DNA of 64,000 nt, taken from positions 1,200,001 to 1,264,000 of the forward strand of contig RHGM01000001.1 in the NCBI GenBank assembly GCA_003724185.1, given 5' to 3'. The position numbers were made by a program, and so were the translations under genes. Source of the DNA: Porphyrobacter sp. IPPAS B-1204 (GTDB taxonomy: Bacteria > Pseudomonadota > Alphaproteobacteria > Sphingomonadales > Sphingomonadaceae). This document shows, one piece after another, positions 11,406-19,760 of the stretch (the stretch's first letter is position 1; every line of letters starts with the position of its first letter). The notes under the pieces were generated by a model. The model was not told where the DNA came from, searched no databases, and saw nothing but the letters and a program-made list of their open reading frames with translations.

Positions 11406-11933
11406 ATGTCCTTCCTGTCCCGCCTGCTCGGCACCGCCCCTGACCCGCGTGAAAGCGTGCGGCCCTTGTGGCACCGCGTGATCGAGCTTGCGCGCGATTC
11501 TGCCTATTACACCGAATGCGGCGTGGCGGATTCGATTGCAGGGCGGTTCGACATGATCACCGCCGTGCTGAGCGCGGTGATGGTGCGGGTGGAGGCGTCG
11601 GACATGCGCTCCGAAAGCGCCCTGCTGGCCGAACTCTTTGTCGAGGACATGGATGGCCAATTGCGCGAATTCGGGGTCAACGACGTGGTCGTGGGCAAGC
11701 GTATCGGCAAGCTGATGAGCGTGCTGGGCGGGCGCCTAGGCGCCTATCGCAGCGCGCTGAATGCGGGCGACATGGACAAGCTGACGGCTGCGATCCAGCG
11801 CAATGTGACCTTTGCCCAAGACGCGGACGAGGCTGCCAGCGCGCGCGCCGTAGCGGAACGGGTCATGAAGCTGTTCGAGCGGCTCGGACGTTTTTCCGAA
11901 GCGGAAATGCTGAAAGCGAGCGCGATCTGGTGA
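11406..11933 (+). CDS. Ubiquinol-cytochrome c chaperone family protein (Cbp3-like)
   Basis: A 175-residue protein of the ubiquinol-cytochrome c chaperone family, related to mitochondrial Cbp3/UQCC1, which helps assemble cytochrome b into the bc1 complex. Family-typical blocks include the N-terminal FLSRLLG, the central FDMITAVLSAVMVR and ALLAELFVEDMDGQLREFGV. It starts at ATG 11406 and its TGA overlaps the GTG start of the next gene, so both are probably co-translated. The 228-nt divergent region with bamE must carry promoters for both directions, but I could not assign them. Confidence 0.88.
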   Translation: MSFLSRLLGTAPDPRESVRPLWHRVIELARDSAYYTECGVADSIAGRFDMITAVLSAVMVRVEASDMRSESALLAELFVEDMDGQLREFGVNDVVVGKRIGKLMSVLGGRLGAYRSALNAGDMDKLTAAIQRNVTFAQDADEAASARAVAERVMKLFERLGRFSEAEMLKASAIW

Positions 11934-12457
11934 GCCTGCCACCGTCCGAACTCACCCGCATGATCAAGGCGCGGCCCTTGCCGGGCGAACCGGTGGTGAT
12001 CGAAGCCAGTGCCGAAGAACGCGCCGCACTGGCTGCGCGCTTCGGGCTGGGCGCGGTGGAAAGCCTGCGGGCCGAAGTGGCGCTTGAACAAAAACCGCGG
12101 GCCATCCGTGCGACCGGGCGGCTGCGGGCGGCGATCATGCAGCCCTGCGCGATTTCGGCAGAAGACTTTCCCGTGACCATCGATGAACCGCTCGATCTCA
12201 GGTTTGTCGAAGACAACGCCCGCCCCGCGGCGGAAGGGGACGAAATCGAGCTCGAAGCCGATGATTGCGACGAGATCGGGTATTCCGGCGAAATGTTCGA
12301 TCTGGGTGAAGCCGTGGCACAGACGCTGGGCCTCGCCATCGATCCCTATGCCGAGGGGCCGAACGCCGATGCAGCGCGCAAGGCTGCAGGGATTGTGGCC
12401 GAAGGCGAACAGGATGGCCCGATGGCGGCCATGCTGGCGGCGCTCAGGAAAGATTGA
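11930..12457 (+). CDS. DUF177 (YceD-like) protein
   Basis: A 175-residue member of the DUF177/YceD family, whose members are encoded near rpmF in many bacteria and have been linked to 23S rRNA handling. Family features are the pattern around PCAISAEDFPVTIDEPLDLRF (one strictly kept Cys) and the acidic YSGEMFDLGEAVAQTLGLAIDPYAEGP segment, quoted here only in part by key residues: Asp-Leu-Gly-Glu and Pro-Tyr-Ala. GTG 11930 overlaps the previous stop (GTGA); ATG 11960 is an alternative, but the family sequence SELTRMIKARPL begins before it. rpmF is not adjacent here. Confidence 0.85.
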   Translation: MSLPPSELTRMIKARPLPGEPVVIEASAEERAALAARFGLGAVESLRAEVALEQKPRAIRATGRLRAAIMQPCAISAEDFPVTIDEPLDLRFVEDNARPAAEGDEIELEADDCDEIGYSGEMFDLGEAVAQTLGLAIDPYAEGPNADAARKAAGIVAEGEQDGPMAAMLAALRKD

Positions 12458-12596
12458 ACGGCGGGATTCGCTTGATGACCGCGCTGCATCGCCCATGCAT
12501 GCCGGAAACAGAATAGATCTGCGCAAGGCGGAACCGGGGCTGTAAGGCAAACCTAGCCTATTGCGGGCCTGACCACCCCCTACTAGGGGTCTGGAT

Positions 12597-13469
12597 ATGA
12601 CCGAAAAAGACCTGACAGACCGCAAGTTCTACCGTGCGGGCGAGGAAACCCGCTTCGCCGAAGGCGGCCCCGAACGCACCCCGCAAACCGCCCATCCGGC
12701 CTATAAACTCGCTTTCCGCGACACCGACTTCCTGCTGCGGGATGAACTGCGCCCGGTTCGGTTTCAGCTGGAATTGCTGAAGCCCGAAATGCTGCTCGAC
12801 GAGGCGCGGGTTGGATCGACGCTGGTGATGTACGGTTCGGCCCGCATCCCCTCGCCCGCTCAGGCCGAAGCACGCATCGAAGCCGCGAAGAACGGCGACG
12901 AATATGACCAGAAGGTCGCCGGCCGCCTCGCCGAAAAGGCGAAATATTATGACGAGGCCTACAAGCTGGCCCGGCTGGTCAGCGAAAAGGGCATCATCGA
13001 GAACGGCCTTCGCCAGTTCGTCGTCACCACCGGGGGCGGGCCTTCGATCATGGAGGCGGGCAATCGCGGGGCGTCGGACGCGGGGAGCGAATCGATCGGG
13101 CTCAACATCGTGCTGCCCCACGAACAGGCGCCCAACCCCTATGTGACGCCCTATCTGAGCTTCCAGTTCCACTACTTCGCGCTGCGCAAGATGCACTTCC
13201 TGCTGCGCGCCCGCGCGGTTGCGGTGTTCCCCGGCGGCTTTGGCACATTCGATGAATTCTTCGAGCTCGTCACCCTGATCCAGACCGGCAAGATGAAGCC
13301 GATGCCGATCATCCTGTTCGGCAAGGAGTTCTGGAACCGCGTCGTCAATTTCGAGGCGCTGGCCGAGGAAGGCGTGATTTCGAAGGCCGATCTCGACCTG
13401 TTCACCTGGGTGGAGACCGCCGAAGAAGCCTGGGCGTGTATCGCCGACTTCTACGAAATCCGGGACTAG
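12597..13469 (+). CDS. LOG family / TIGR00730 Rossmann-fold protein
   Basis: A 290-residue cytosolic protein of the lysine-decarboxylase-like LOG family, whose characterised members release cytokinin-type free bases from nucleotide monophosphates. The diagnostic motif PGGFGTFDEFFE is near residues 211-222, and GGGPSIMEAGNRGA near 147-160 is the nucleotide loop. It is longer than the minimal 190-residue LOG because of an N-terminal extension (about 65 residues) and an insert near 88-115. A small hairpin (CCCC-TACT-AGGGG) lies just before the ATG. Its TAG shares the palindrome CTAG with the stop of convergent thiD. Confidence 0.87.
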   Translation: MTEKDLTDRKFYRAGEETRFAEGGPERTPQTAHPAYKLAFRDTDFLLRDELRPVRFQLELLKPEMLLDEARVGSTLVMYGSARIPSPAQAEARIEAAKNGDEYDQKVAGRLAEKAKYYDEAYKLARLVSEKGIIENGLRQFVVTTGGGPSIMEAGNRGASDAGSESIGLNIVLPHEQAPNPYVTPYLSFQFHYFALRKMHFLLRARAVAVFPGGFGTFDEFFELVTLIQTGKMKPMPIILFGKEFWNRVVNFEALAEEGVISKADLDLFTWVETAEEAWACIADFYEIRD

Positions 13470-14284
13470 GCGAGACTGCGCACCGCGTGATGACCCAGCG
13501 GGCCGTGGCCGGCGCCAAATCCGGGGGCGTGCTCGATGGCGCGGATCACGAATTGCCGCCCCAGCCTGACCGCGTGTTCCAGCGGCTGGCCGTGGCCGAG
13601 CAGGGTCGCGATCGCTGACGACAGCGTGCAGCCGGTGCCGTGGGTGTGCACCGTGATGATGCGCGCATGATCGAAGGCGACAGCGCGGGCATTGGCGACA
13701 TAGAGCACATCGGTAATCCGGTCGCTGCCTGCGCCATTTGTCATGTGCCCGCCCTTGGCCAGCACCGCTGCGCCGGTCGCTTCGGCCAGTTCGCCTGCCG
13801 CCTCCACCATATCCTGGGTGCCCGATAGGGTGCGTCCTGCCAGCGCGGAAAGTTCGGGCAGGTTCGGGGTGATGAGCGCGGCGCGGGGGAACAGCAGGCT
13901 CTGCATCGCCGCCACGGCATCGGGCGCAATCAGCGCCGCCCCTGATGTGGCGATCATCACCGGATCAAGCACGATGGGCGCCGTCACCCCCTCCAGCGCC
14001 GCCGCCACGGCAGCGATCACCTCGGCATCGTGCAACATCCCGATCTTGATCGCATCCACCCCGATATCATCGATGCAGGACGCGATCTGCTGCGCCACCA
14101 TCCCGGGGGCGAGCGCGGCAATCCCCTGCACGCCGACGCTGTTCTGCGCCGTGATCGCGGTGATCGCGGTCATGGCATAGCCGCCGAGCATGGTGATGGT
14201 CTTGATATCGGCCTGAATTCCCGCACCGCCCGAGGAATCGGAGCCGGCGATGCTGAGGATGCGGGGAGGTGTGGAACGTGTCAT
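13466..14284 (-). CDS. thiD: Hydroxymethylpyrimidine / phosphomethylpyrimidine kinase
   Basis: A 272-residue ribokinase-fold enzyme that phosphorylates HMP and then HMP-phosphate for thiamine synthesis. Motifs are the N-terminal IAGSDSSGGAGIQAD, GGYAMTAITAITAQN, KIGML, VLDPVM and the anion-hole signature HGTGCTLSSAIA. I chose ATG 14284, giving MTRSTPPRILSIAGSD; upstream in-frame starts at 14296 and 14389 would add residues without family similarity. It is convergent with the LOG gene (4-nt overlap of the stops). No other thi gene is in the window and no TPP riboswitch was recognised. Confidence 0.94.
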   Translation of the reverse strand: MTRSTPPRILSIAGSDSSGGAGIQADIKTITMLGGYAMTAITAITAQNSVGVQGIAALAPGMVAQQIASCIDDIGVDAIKIGMLHDAEVIAAVAAALEGVTAPIVLDPVMIATSGAALIAPDAVAAMQSLLFPRAALITPNLPELSALAGRTLSGTQDMVEAAGELAEATGAAVLAKGGHMTNGAGSDRITDVLYVANARAVAFDHARIITVHTHGTGCTLSSAIATLLGHGQPLEHAVRLGRQFVIRAIEHAPGFGAGHGPLGHHAVRSLA

Positions 14285-14394
14285 GCGAAGCGCCATAGCA
14301 AGACTGCGCGAGGGGCGGGACGCAATTTGTGATGCTCCTAACCGTGCGGCAGCTTTTGGCCCCAGTGGGCGAAAGGCGCGATACCGCAATCCGG

Positions 14395-14934
14395 TCAGAA
14401 CGGGATGTCGTCATCCAGATCGTCATAGCCGCCGCCACTGCCGCCCGAGGGAGCACCGCCCCCAAAGCCGCCGCCGCCCGCAGCGCCGCCGCCATAGTTG
14501 CCGCCGCCGGAGCCGCCGCCACCACCGCCAAAGCCGCCCGAACGACCACCGCCGCCGCCGCCCATGCCGCCGCCGCCGCCAGCCGCACCATCAAGCATGG
14601 TCAGCGTGCCGCCGAGGCCCTGGATCACGATTTCGGTGCTGTAACGATCCTGACCGTTCTGGTCCTGCCACTTGCGGGTTTGCAGCTTGCCTTCGACGAA
14701 GACCTTGCTGCCTTTCTTGAGGTAGCGTTCCACGACGCTGACGAGGCCTTCGGAAAAGATCGCGACCGTGTGCCATTCGGTCTTTTCCTTGCGTTCCCCA
14801 GTGGCCTTGTCCTTCCACTGTTCGGACGTGGCGATCCGCAGGTTGGCGACCTTGCCGCCGTTCTGGAAGCTGCGGATTTCCGGGTCAGCGCCCAGATTGC
14901 CGATCAGCATGACCTTGTTGAGCGAACCCGCCAT
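14395..14934 (-). CDS. ssb: Single-stranded DNA-binding protein
   Basis: A 179-residue SSB. The OB fold occupies about residues 1-112 (begins [19 protein letters not shown]), followed by a low-complexity linker of Gly with scattered Ser, Phe and Ala (about 115-170) and the acidic tip DDLDDDIPF that recruits repair and replication proteins. ATG 14934 is preceded by GGAAGGG, so the upstream 23-codon extension open to 15003 is not part of the gene. The linker is unusually Gly-rich. A typical LexA-type operator was looked for upstream and not found. Confidence 0.96.
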   Translation of the reverse strand: MAGSLNKVMLIGNLGADPEIRSFQNGGKVANLRIATSEQWKDKATGERKEKTEWHTVAIFSEGLVSVVERYLKKGSKVFVEGKLQTRKWQDQNGQDRYSTEIVIQGLGGTLTMLDGAAGGGGGMGGGGGGRSGGFGGGGGGSGGGNYGGGAAGGGGFGGGAPSGGSGGGYDDLDDDIPF

Positions 14935-15099
14935 CGAAATACCCTTCCCGTCAATGTCTTGATCCTGCCGCCGCAAGATGCGCCGCGAATCCGAGTCAGG
15001 CAATAGGCAAGGTTCGCCCCCAGCGCGAGGCGGGGCTGAGGGTAATCCACCAGTTCGGATGCGGATTGCTCTGCCTACCGCTCCGCTGCTTGAGGGGGG

Positions 15100-15780
15100 T
15101 TACCTTGCGGGGTAGCGCAAGCGGCCGAGGAACCGCGTCAGGCTTGGCAGTTCGCGGTCCTTGCCCAGAAACTGCGCCTTGACCTTCTCGAACTTCATGA
15201 CGCCATCAATCCGGCGTTCGAGGAAGGCGTGGGTATCGGCCTTGCCTTCGCTGTCGTCGTTGACGAACACCGCCAGCGTGGCCGAGTAAATCCCCGCGAG
15301 GATCGCCCGCTTGGTGTAGTGGTTGTAATCGGTCGCCGTATCGCCGGCGAGCCGCCACATGATGTCCGCCGAATGCCATCCCAGCTTCAGCGACCGGCGA
15401 GCGTTCTGCGGCTGCGCCATCACGGCCAGCGCGCGGCGCACGGCTTCATCGATGTGCGCGACTGCTTCCAGCCGGAAAGCGACCAGTGTGCGGATGCGTT
15501 CACGAATCTTGAGAGTGGCCAGCCGTTCGGCGGGCCATTCTGCCTCCATCGCCTGATCGACGGATGTGATCCACGCTTCGATCATGTCCATCGGCCTTGC
15601 GCCGGGAAAGGCAAGCCGCGCCACATCGATATCGCATCCCGCCATTTCAGCCGCAGCGACCAGCGCGGTTTCGTTCCAGCCATCAAAGATCGCCGAAGCG
15701 GCAATATCGGGCGCGAGGGCGACGCGCAGTTCGTCGAGCGTCAGGTCTGAAAAATCGGTCATGTCAGAAAGAAGGCCCAT
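15100..15780 (-). CDS. COQ9 family protein
   Basis: A 226-residue member of the COQ9 family. Mitochondrial COQ9 binds lipids and presents ubiquinone intermediates to COQ7; in alphaproteobacteria the protein is assumed to serve ubiquinone synthesis. The family's C-terminal segment is recognisable (LGWHSADIMWRLAGD, TDYNHYTKRAILAGIY). Two starts are possible: ATG 15780 (a weak AAGAAAG upstream, overlapping the ankyrin gene's end by 17 nt) and ATG 15762. It is probably co-transcribed with the ankyrin-repeat gene upstream. ubiE and ubiB lie about 37 kb away in the same window. Confidence 0.85.
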   Translation of the reverse strand: MGLLSDMTDFSDLTLDELRVALAPDIAASAIFDGWNETALVAAAEMAGCDIDVARLAFPGARPMDMIEAWITSVDQAMEAEWPAERLATLKIRERIRTLVAFRLEAVAHIDEAVRRALAVMAQPQNARRSLKLGWHSADIMWRLAGDTATDYNHYTKRAILAGIYSATLAVFVNDDSEGKADTHAFLERRIDGVMKFEKVKAQFLGKDRELPSLTRFLGRLRYPAR

Positions 15781-16411
15781 AGTCTTTCTTGGTTCCCGCT
15801 TCGGCCTTCTTGGCATCGGCGTTTTCGAATTCCTGCTTCATCAGCGTGTTGCCGTTCTGCAGTTCCATGTAATCGCGGGCCGAGCGGCCGGAATTGTCGT
15901 TGCGATCGGGATCAGCGCCCTTGGACAGCAGCAACCGCACCAGCTGCACATTGCGCGAATGAACGGCCGCGATCAGCGGGGTTTCACCGGTCTGGTCGGA
16001 GACATTGACGCTTGCGCCCTTCTTGATCAGCTCCTCGACCCCGTCGGTGAAGCCCATCGCGGTCGCCAGCTGCAACGGGGTCATGCCCTTCTTGTTGCGG
16101 ATGTTCGGATCGGCGCCGCGCTGGAGCAGGAACCGCACCCACAGCGTATCACTGCGCGCCACCGCGATATGCAGGCCGGTATCGCCGCTGGTGATGTCGC
16201 GGGAATTGACCAGCTGGCTGCCGGGCTTGCTCAGCATCTCGGTCGCCTCGTCCCCCTTGCGATCCTTGACCGCTTCGAGGAACTTGTAACCATCGGATTG
16301 GAACTGGGCCGCCGCCGGTATCGCCATCACCAGCGCAATCGCACTGGCAATCGCGCCGAGAGGCCCAAATTTGCGCAAAACATCCAGAGCCAAGGTTTGA
16401 TCCTTTCGCAT
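15764..16411 (-). CDS. Exported ankyrin-repeat protein
   Basis: A 215-residue protein with an N-terminal signal peptide (about 1-35, ending AIPAAAQ) and at least three ankyrin repeats: GDTGLHIAVARSD, GMTPLQLATAMGF and GETPLIAAVHSRN, each followed by a helix and loop. Ankyrin stacks bind other proteins; in the periplasm a structural or stress role is plausible but not shown. The C-terminal 30 residues are charged and Lys-rich. It is divergent from the Sco gene, and an inverted repeat (16418-16434) lies a few bases before its start. Confidence 0.82.
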   Translation of the reverse strand: MRKDQTLALDVLRKFGPLGAIASAIALVMAIPAAAQFQSDGYKFLEAVKDRKGDEATEMLSKPGSQLVNSRDITSGDTGLHIAVARSDTLWVRFLLQRGADPNIRNKKGMTPLQLATAMGFTDGVEELIKKGASVNVSDQTGETPLIAAVHSRNVQLVRLLLSKGADPDRNDNSGRSARDYMELQNGNTLMKQEFENADAKKAEAGTKKDYGPSF

Positions 16412-16417
16412 TACCTG

Positions 16418-16434
16418 TCACACATCGGGTGTGA
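16418..16434. promoter_or_regulatory. Inverted repeat between divergent ankyrin and sco genes
   Basis: TCACAC - 5 nt - GTGTGA, a perfect 6+6 inverted repeat in the 74-nt gap between the two divergent starts. It lies 7 nt before the ankyrin start, so it could be a repressor operator or a hairpin in the ankyrin leader. No cognate regulator is adjacent. Confidence 0.4.
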
Positions 16435-16485
16435 TGGGGCGCAGGGCAAGCCCCGCACCATTCGCAAGCGACCAGTTAGCAGAGC

Positions 16486-17091
16486 ATGAACCGTATCAAC
16501 AAGCCTTCCGCCGTCCTTGCCTCGCTGATTGCGGGGGCTCTGTCTCTGTCCGGCTGCGGCGCGTCCGTGCCAGCCGAGGAACCGCCGCTGGCGGGCGCTT
16601 CCATCGGCGGCGACTTTGCGCTCACTGACAGCAAGGGCCAGACCGTGCGCTGGGGCGATTTTGCGGGCAAGTACCGCGTGGTCTATTTCGGCTATGCCTT
16701 CTGCCCCGATGTCTGCCCGACCGACATGCAGCGCGTGGCGCAGGGGCTGAAGGTGCTGAAGGGGCAAGACCCGGCCAAGGCGGCGAAGATCACGCCGATC
16801 TTCATCACCATTGATCCTGAACGCGACACGCAGGCCGTGGTGGGCGAATTTGCCGCGGCGTTTTCGCCCGACATCATCGGGTTGACCGGCACGCCCGAAC
16901 AGATCGCTTCCGCTGCCAAGGCCTTCAAGGTGTACTACGCCAAGGGCGAAACCACGCCGGGCGGCGGCTATCTGGTCGATCATTCCAACATCACCTACCT
17001 GTTCGGCCCCGATGGCGCGCCGATTGCCACCCTGCCGACCGACAAGGGCGGCGAAGCGGTGGCGGCGGAGCTGGCGAAATGGGTGAATTGA
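16486..17091 (+). CDS. SCO1/SenC family copper chaperone, lipoprotein
   Basis: A 201-residue thioredoxin-fold protein that delivers copper to the CuA site of cytochrome c oxidase. The signal peptide ends in lipobox LSGC (Cys24), so it is membrane-anchored and periplasmic. The copper ligands are the CPDVCP motif (Cys73, Cys77) and a His in VDHSN near 166; the FITIDPERD segment is typical. Its stop lies 13 nt inside the next gene, indicating an operon with the YcgN and YgjP-like genes. Confidence 0.93.
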   Translation: MNRINKPSAVLASLIAGALSLSGCGASVPAEEPPLAGASIGGDFALTDSKGQTVRWGDFAGKYRVVYFGYAFCPDVCPTDMQRVAQGLKVLKGQDPAKAAKITPIFITIDPERDTQAVVGEFAAAFSPDIIGLTGTPEQIASAAKAFKVYYAKGETTPGGGYLVDHSNITYLFGPDGAPIATLPTDKGGEAVAAELAKWVN

Positions 17092-17546
17092 GGGACCGCT
17101 TCTGGGAGCTGCCGCTGGGCAATCTCACGCGTCCCGAATGGGAGGCACTGTGCGACGGCTGCGGTCGATGCTGCCTGCACAAGCTGGAGGATGAGGACAC
17201 AGGCGAGGTGGTGGATACCAACATTGCCTGCCGGTTGCTCGACACCCAGACCGCCAAGTGTTCCGATTACCGCAACCGCAAGGCCTTTGTCCCCGATTGC
17301 CTGCGCCTGACGCTGCGGATCGTCGAACAGGTGAGCTGGTTGCCATCCACTTGCGCCTATCGCCTCCGCAATGAGGGGCGGCCCCTTCCGGGGTGGCACT
17401 ATCTGATCTCGGGCGATCCTGAAGCGGTGCGCCGCGCCGGGGTGTCAGTGGTGGGCCGGGTGGTGAGCGAGGTCGACGCCGGACCGATCGAGCATCACAT
17501 CACGCAGTGGCCCACGCCCCGCCGTGATTGGGAGCAAGGCGCATGA
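17079..17546 (+). CDS. YcgN family cysteine cluster protein (UPF0260)
   Basis: A 155-residue soluble protein of the YcgN/UPF0260 family. It carries the cysteine pattern CDGCGRCC near residues 25-32, plus Cys51, Cys61, Cys74 and Cys92, suggesting a bound metal or Fe-S centre; the function is not established. ATG 17079 (MGELRD) lies inside the end of the Sco gene, and its TGA overlaps the next ATG (ATGA, 17543-17546). Tight packing suggests co-expression of the three genes. Confidence 0.9.
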   Translation: MGELRDRFWELPLGNLTRPEWEALCDGCGRCCLHKLEDEDTGEVVDTNIACRLLDTQTAKCSDYRNRKAFVPDCLRLTLRIVEQVSWLPSTCAYRLRNEGRPLPGWHYLISGDPEAVRRAGVSVVGRVVSEVDAGPIEHHITQWPTPRRDWEQGA

Positions 17547-18277
17547 TCGACTGGCTGCGCGGCGCCTCTGCTATCCGGACGATCGATCCCGATATCGATC
17601 TTGGCGGCAAACGGGTGCCGATTGTGCTCAAGCGGCTGCGCCATGCGCGGCGGCTGACGCTGCGGCTGGCACCCGATGGCAGCGAGGTGCGCGTCACCCT
17701 GCCCGCCTGGGCCGAGGGACGCGAGGCGATTGCCTTTGCCCATTCGCGCAAGGGCTGGCTGGCTGACCAGCTGGCCAAGCTGCCCGCCCGCACTGCGCCC
17801 GCGCCGGGCGGCGAGGTGCGCTATCGCGGCACGGCGCTGACAGTGGAGTGGGACGCGCGCAGCCCGCGCAGCCCGGTGGTTGACGGCGCGGCCCTGCGCA
17901 TCGGCGGGCCGCAAGCGGGGATCGAGCCGCGCATCCGCCGCTGGCTTGAAGCCGAAGCGCTCCGCCTCGCCGAGGCGGACATGCACGAATATTGCAAGGC
18001 AGCTGGACTCGATCCGGTGCCGATGGGCCTCACCCGCGCCCAGCGCCGCTGGGGATCGTGTTCGGACAAGGCGCGCATCCGCATCAATTGGCGGCTGGTG
18101 CAGGCCCCCGATTTCGTGCGTCGCTCCGTCGTGGCGCACGAGGTCGCGCATCTGGTGCACTTCGATCATTCGCCAGCCTTTCATGCGCTGCTCGCCCGCC
18201 TGTTCGAAGGCGAGATCGCCGCAGCGGACCGCTGGCTGAAGGATTACGGGCGGGGGCTTTACGCCGCCTTCGGGTAG
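17543..18277 (+). CDS. M48-type YgjP-like metal-dependent hydrolase
   Basis: A 244-residue protein of the YgjP/DUF45 metallopeptidase family. The zinc motif HEVAH is at residues 199-203 and a further His pair in HFDHSPAFH follows, with the family signature RRWGSCSDKARIRINWRL just before. It is predicted cytosolic, substrate unknown. ATG 17543 overlaps the stop of the YcgN gene, with GGAGCAAGG upstream; this is preferred to a start at 17528. Confidence 0.9.
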   Translation: MIDWLRGASAIRTIDPDIDLGGKRVPIVLKRLRHARRLTLRLAPDGSEVRVTLPAWAEGREAIAFAHSRKGWLADQLAKLPARTAPAPGGEVRYRGTALTVEWDARSPRSPVVDGAALRIGGPQAGIEPRIRRWLEAEALRLAEADMHEYCKAAGLDPVPMGLTRAQRRWGSCSDKARIRINWRLVQAPDFVRRSVVAHEVAHLVHFDHSPAFHALLARLFEGEIAAADRWLKDYGRGLYAAFG

Positions 18278-18317
18278 CAGGCTTTGCGAACGGGCCCGTG
18301 CGCCCTATATTGCCCCC

Positions 18318-18764
18318 ATGTTCTCCAAATCGCGCTTCAACCCTGCCTCCGGCCTCGCCGATTTCTGGAACGAGATCCGGCGCCCGCAGCCCTACCGCTT
18401 GCCGATCCTGATCGTGTCGAGCCTTCCGGTTGCAGGGATGCTGTACTGGGGGATGAACAGCACCTCTTATGGCGAGCCGGAGCGGCCCAAGGTCCAGTGG
18501 ATCACCACGCTCGATGAAGCCCGTACTGACGCCCAGATCGTGGCAGAGAACATCTCCAATCAGGAGCTGAAAGACCTGCGTGCCGCCGAGGAAGCCCGCA
18601 TCGCGGAGGCGAAGCGCAATATGTACAAGGCGCTGGGCGCGGCGGCAGGGATGGATGTCGACGCCATCGAGCGCAAGGCAGCAGCCGAACGCGCCGCCGA
18701 AGAAGCCGCTGCGGCCAAGCGTACGGCACAAGCGGCACCGCCTCAGGAAAGCGCCGGACAATAG
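18318..18764 (+). CDS. Membrane-anchored hypothetical protein
   Basis: A 148-residue protein not assigned to a named family. One membrane helix lies at about residues 28-45 (LPILIVSSLPVAGMLYWGM), followed by an Ala/Glu/Arg-rich region (about 75-140) that should form a long helix or coiled coil. The N-terminus is short and basic, so the C-terminal domain is probably periplasmic. It lies between the YgjP-like gene (40 nt upstream) and ribD (32 nt downstream), same strand. Codon use is like its neighbours. Confidence 0.7.
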   Translation: MFSKSRFNPASGLADFWNEIRRPQPYRLPILIVSSLPVAGMLYWGMNSTSYGEPERPKVQWITTLDEARTDAQIVAENISNQELKDLRAAEEARIAEAKRNMYKALGAAAGMDVDAIERKAAAERAAEEAAAAKRTAQAAPPQESAGQ

Positions 18765-18796
18765 CCGCAAGCCTTGCCCCGACCGATCACGAATGG

Positions 18797-19750
18797 ATGT
18801 CCGCTGCTGCGCGGCTGGCGCAGCGCGTGCGCCCGCTGGCCCGGCCCAATCCCGGTGTCGCCGCGCTGGTGGTGCATCAGGACAGGGTGATCGCACGCGG
18901 CTGGACGCAAGCCGGTGGCCGCCCCCATGCCGAAGCCATTGCGCTAGCGGGCCTTGCCCCGCACGTGCTAGCCGAAGCCACGCTTTATGTGACGCTGGAG
19001 CCTTGTGCTCATATGTCGGAGCGCGGACCGGCCTGCGCCGACCTGATCCTAGCCGCCCATCCCGCCCGCGTCGTGATCGGCCAGCTCGATCCCGATCCGC
19101 GCACCGCCGGACAGGGCATCGCCCGCTTGCAGGCGGCCGGGATCGCCGTGACCTTGCTCGGTGACCCTGCCTCTGCCGCCAGCCTCGCCGGGTTCCTGAC
19201 CCGCCAACGCGAAGGCCGCCCGTGGGTGACGTTGAAGCTGGCCGCTTCGCTCGACGGCTGCATCGCCATGGCTGACGGAACGAGCCAGTGGATCACCGGA
19301 GAGCCTGCCCGCAAGCATGTCCACGCCCAGCGCGCGCGCAATGATGCAATTCTGGTCGGCGGCGGCACATGGCGCGCCGACGCCCCCCGGCTCGATGTCC
19401 GGCTGCCGGGCCTTGAGACCCGCTCGCCGCGGCGGGTTGTGCTGACACGCGGCGCGGCGCCCGAGGGGGTCACGGCCATTGCCTCCCCCGATGCCATCGC
19501 CGCGCTTGAGGGCGTCTTGCACCTGTATGTGGAGGGCGGCGCCGCAACCGCTGCCGCTTTCCTCGCTGCCGATCTGGTCGATGAATTGCACCTCTACACC
19601 GCGCCGATCCTGATCGGTGACGGCAAGCGGGCGCTGGGCGCGATCGGCCTTGGCAGCCTGTCTGACGCCCACGAGCGATGGCATCGGCAAGATCAGCGCC
19701 AGCTTGGCAGCGACCAATTCAGCGCCTATCTGCGCCAGCGCAACCGGTAA
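18797..19750 (+). CDS. ribD: Bifunctional riboflavin deaminase/reductase RibD
   Basis: A 317-residue enzyme for the second and third steps of riboflavin synthesis: deamination, then NADPH reduction of the pyrimidine. The N-terminal deaminase has zinc ligands in HAE (His44), PC (Cys70) and Cys80; the C-terminal reductase domain starts near TLKLAASLDGCIA (about 148) and has ILVGGGTWRADAPRLDVR. No better in-frame start exists upstream of ATG 18797 although family homologues often begin a few residues earlier. ribE follows after 10 nt. No FMN riboswitch was seen upstream. Confidence 0.95.
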   Translation: MSAAARLAQRVRPLARPNPGVAALVVHQDRVIARGWTQAGGRPHAEAIALAGLAPHVLAEATLYVTLEPCAHMSERGPACADLILAAHPARVVIGQLDPDPRTAGQGIARLQAAGIAVTLLGDPASAASLAGFLTRQREGRPWVTLKLAASLDGCIAMADGTSQWITGEPARKHVHAQRARNDAILVGGGTWRADAPRLDVRLPGLETRSPRRVVLTRGAAPEGVTAIASPDAIAALEGVLHLYVEGGAATAAAFLAADLVDELHLYTAPILIGDGKRALGAIGLGSLSDAHERWHRQDQRQLGSDQFSAYLRQRNR

Positions 19751-19760
19751 GGACACCAGC

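Noticed and set aside
14395..14590. Repetitive tract in ssb looked like a short tandem repeat array or CRISPR
   Set aside because: It codes the Gly-rich linker of SSB in frame; there are no spaced identical repeats. No CRISPR was seen in the window.
14935..15099. LexA-type (SOS) operator upstream of ssb
   Set aside because: No GTTC-N7-GTTC or GAAC-N7-GAAC pair was found.
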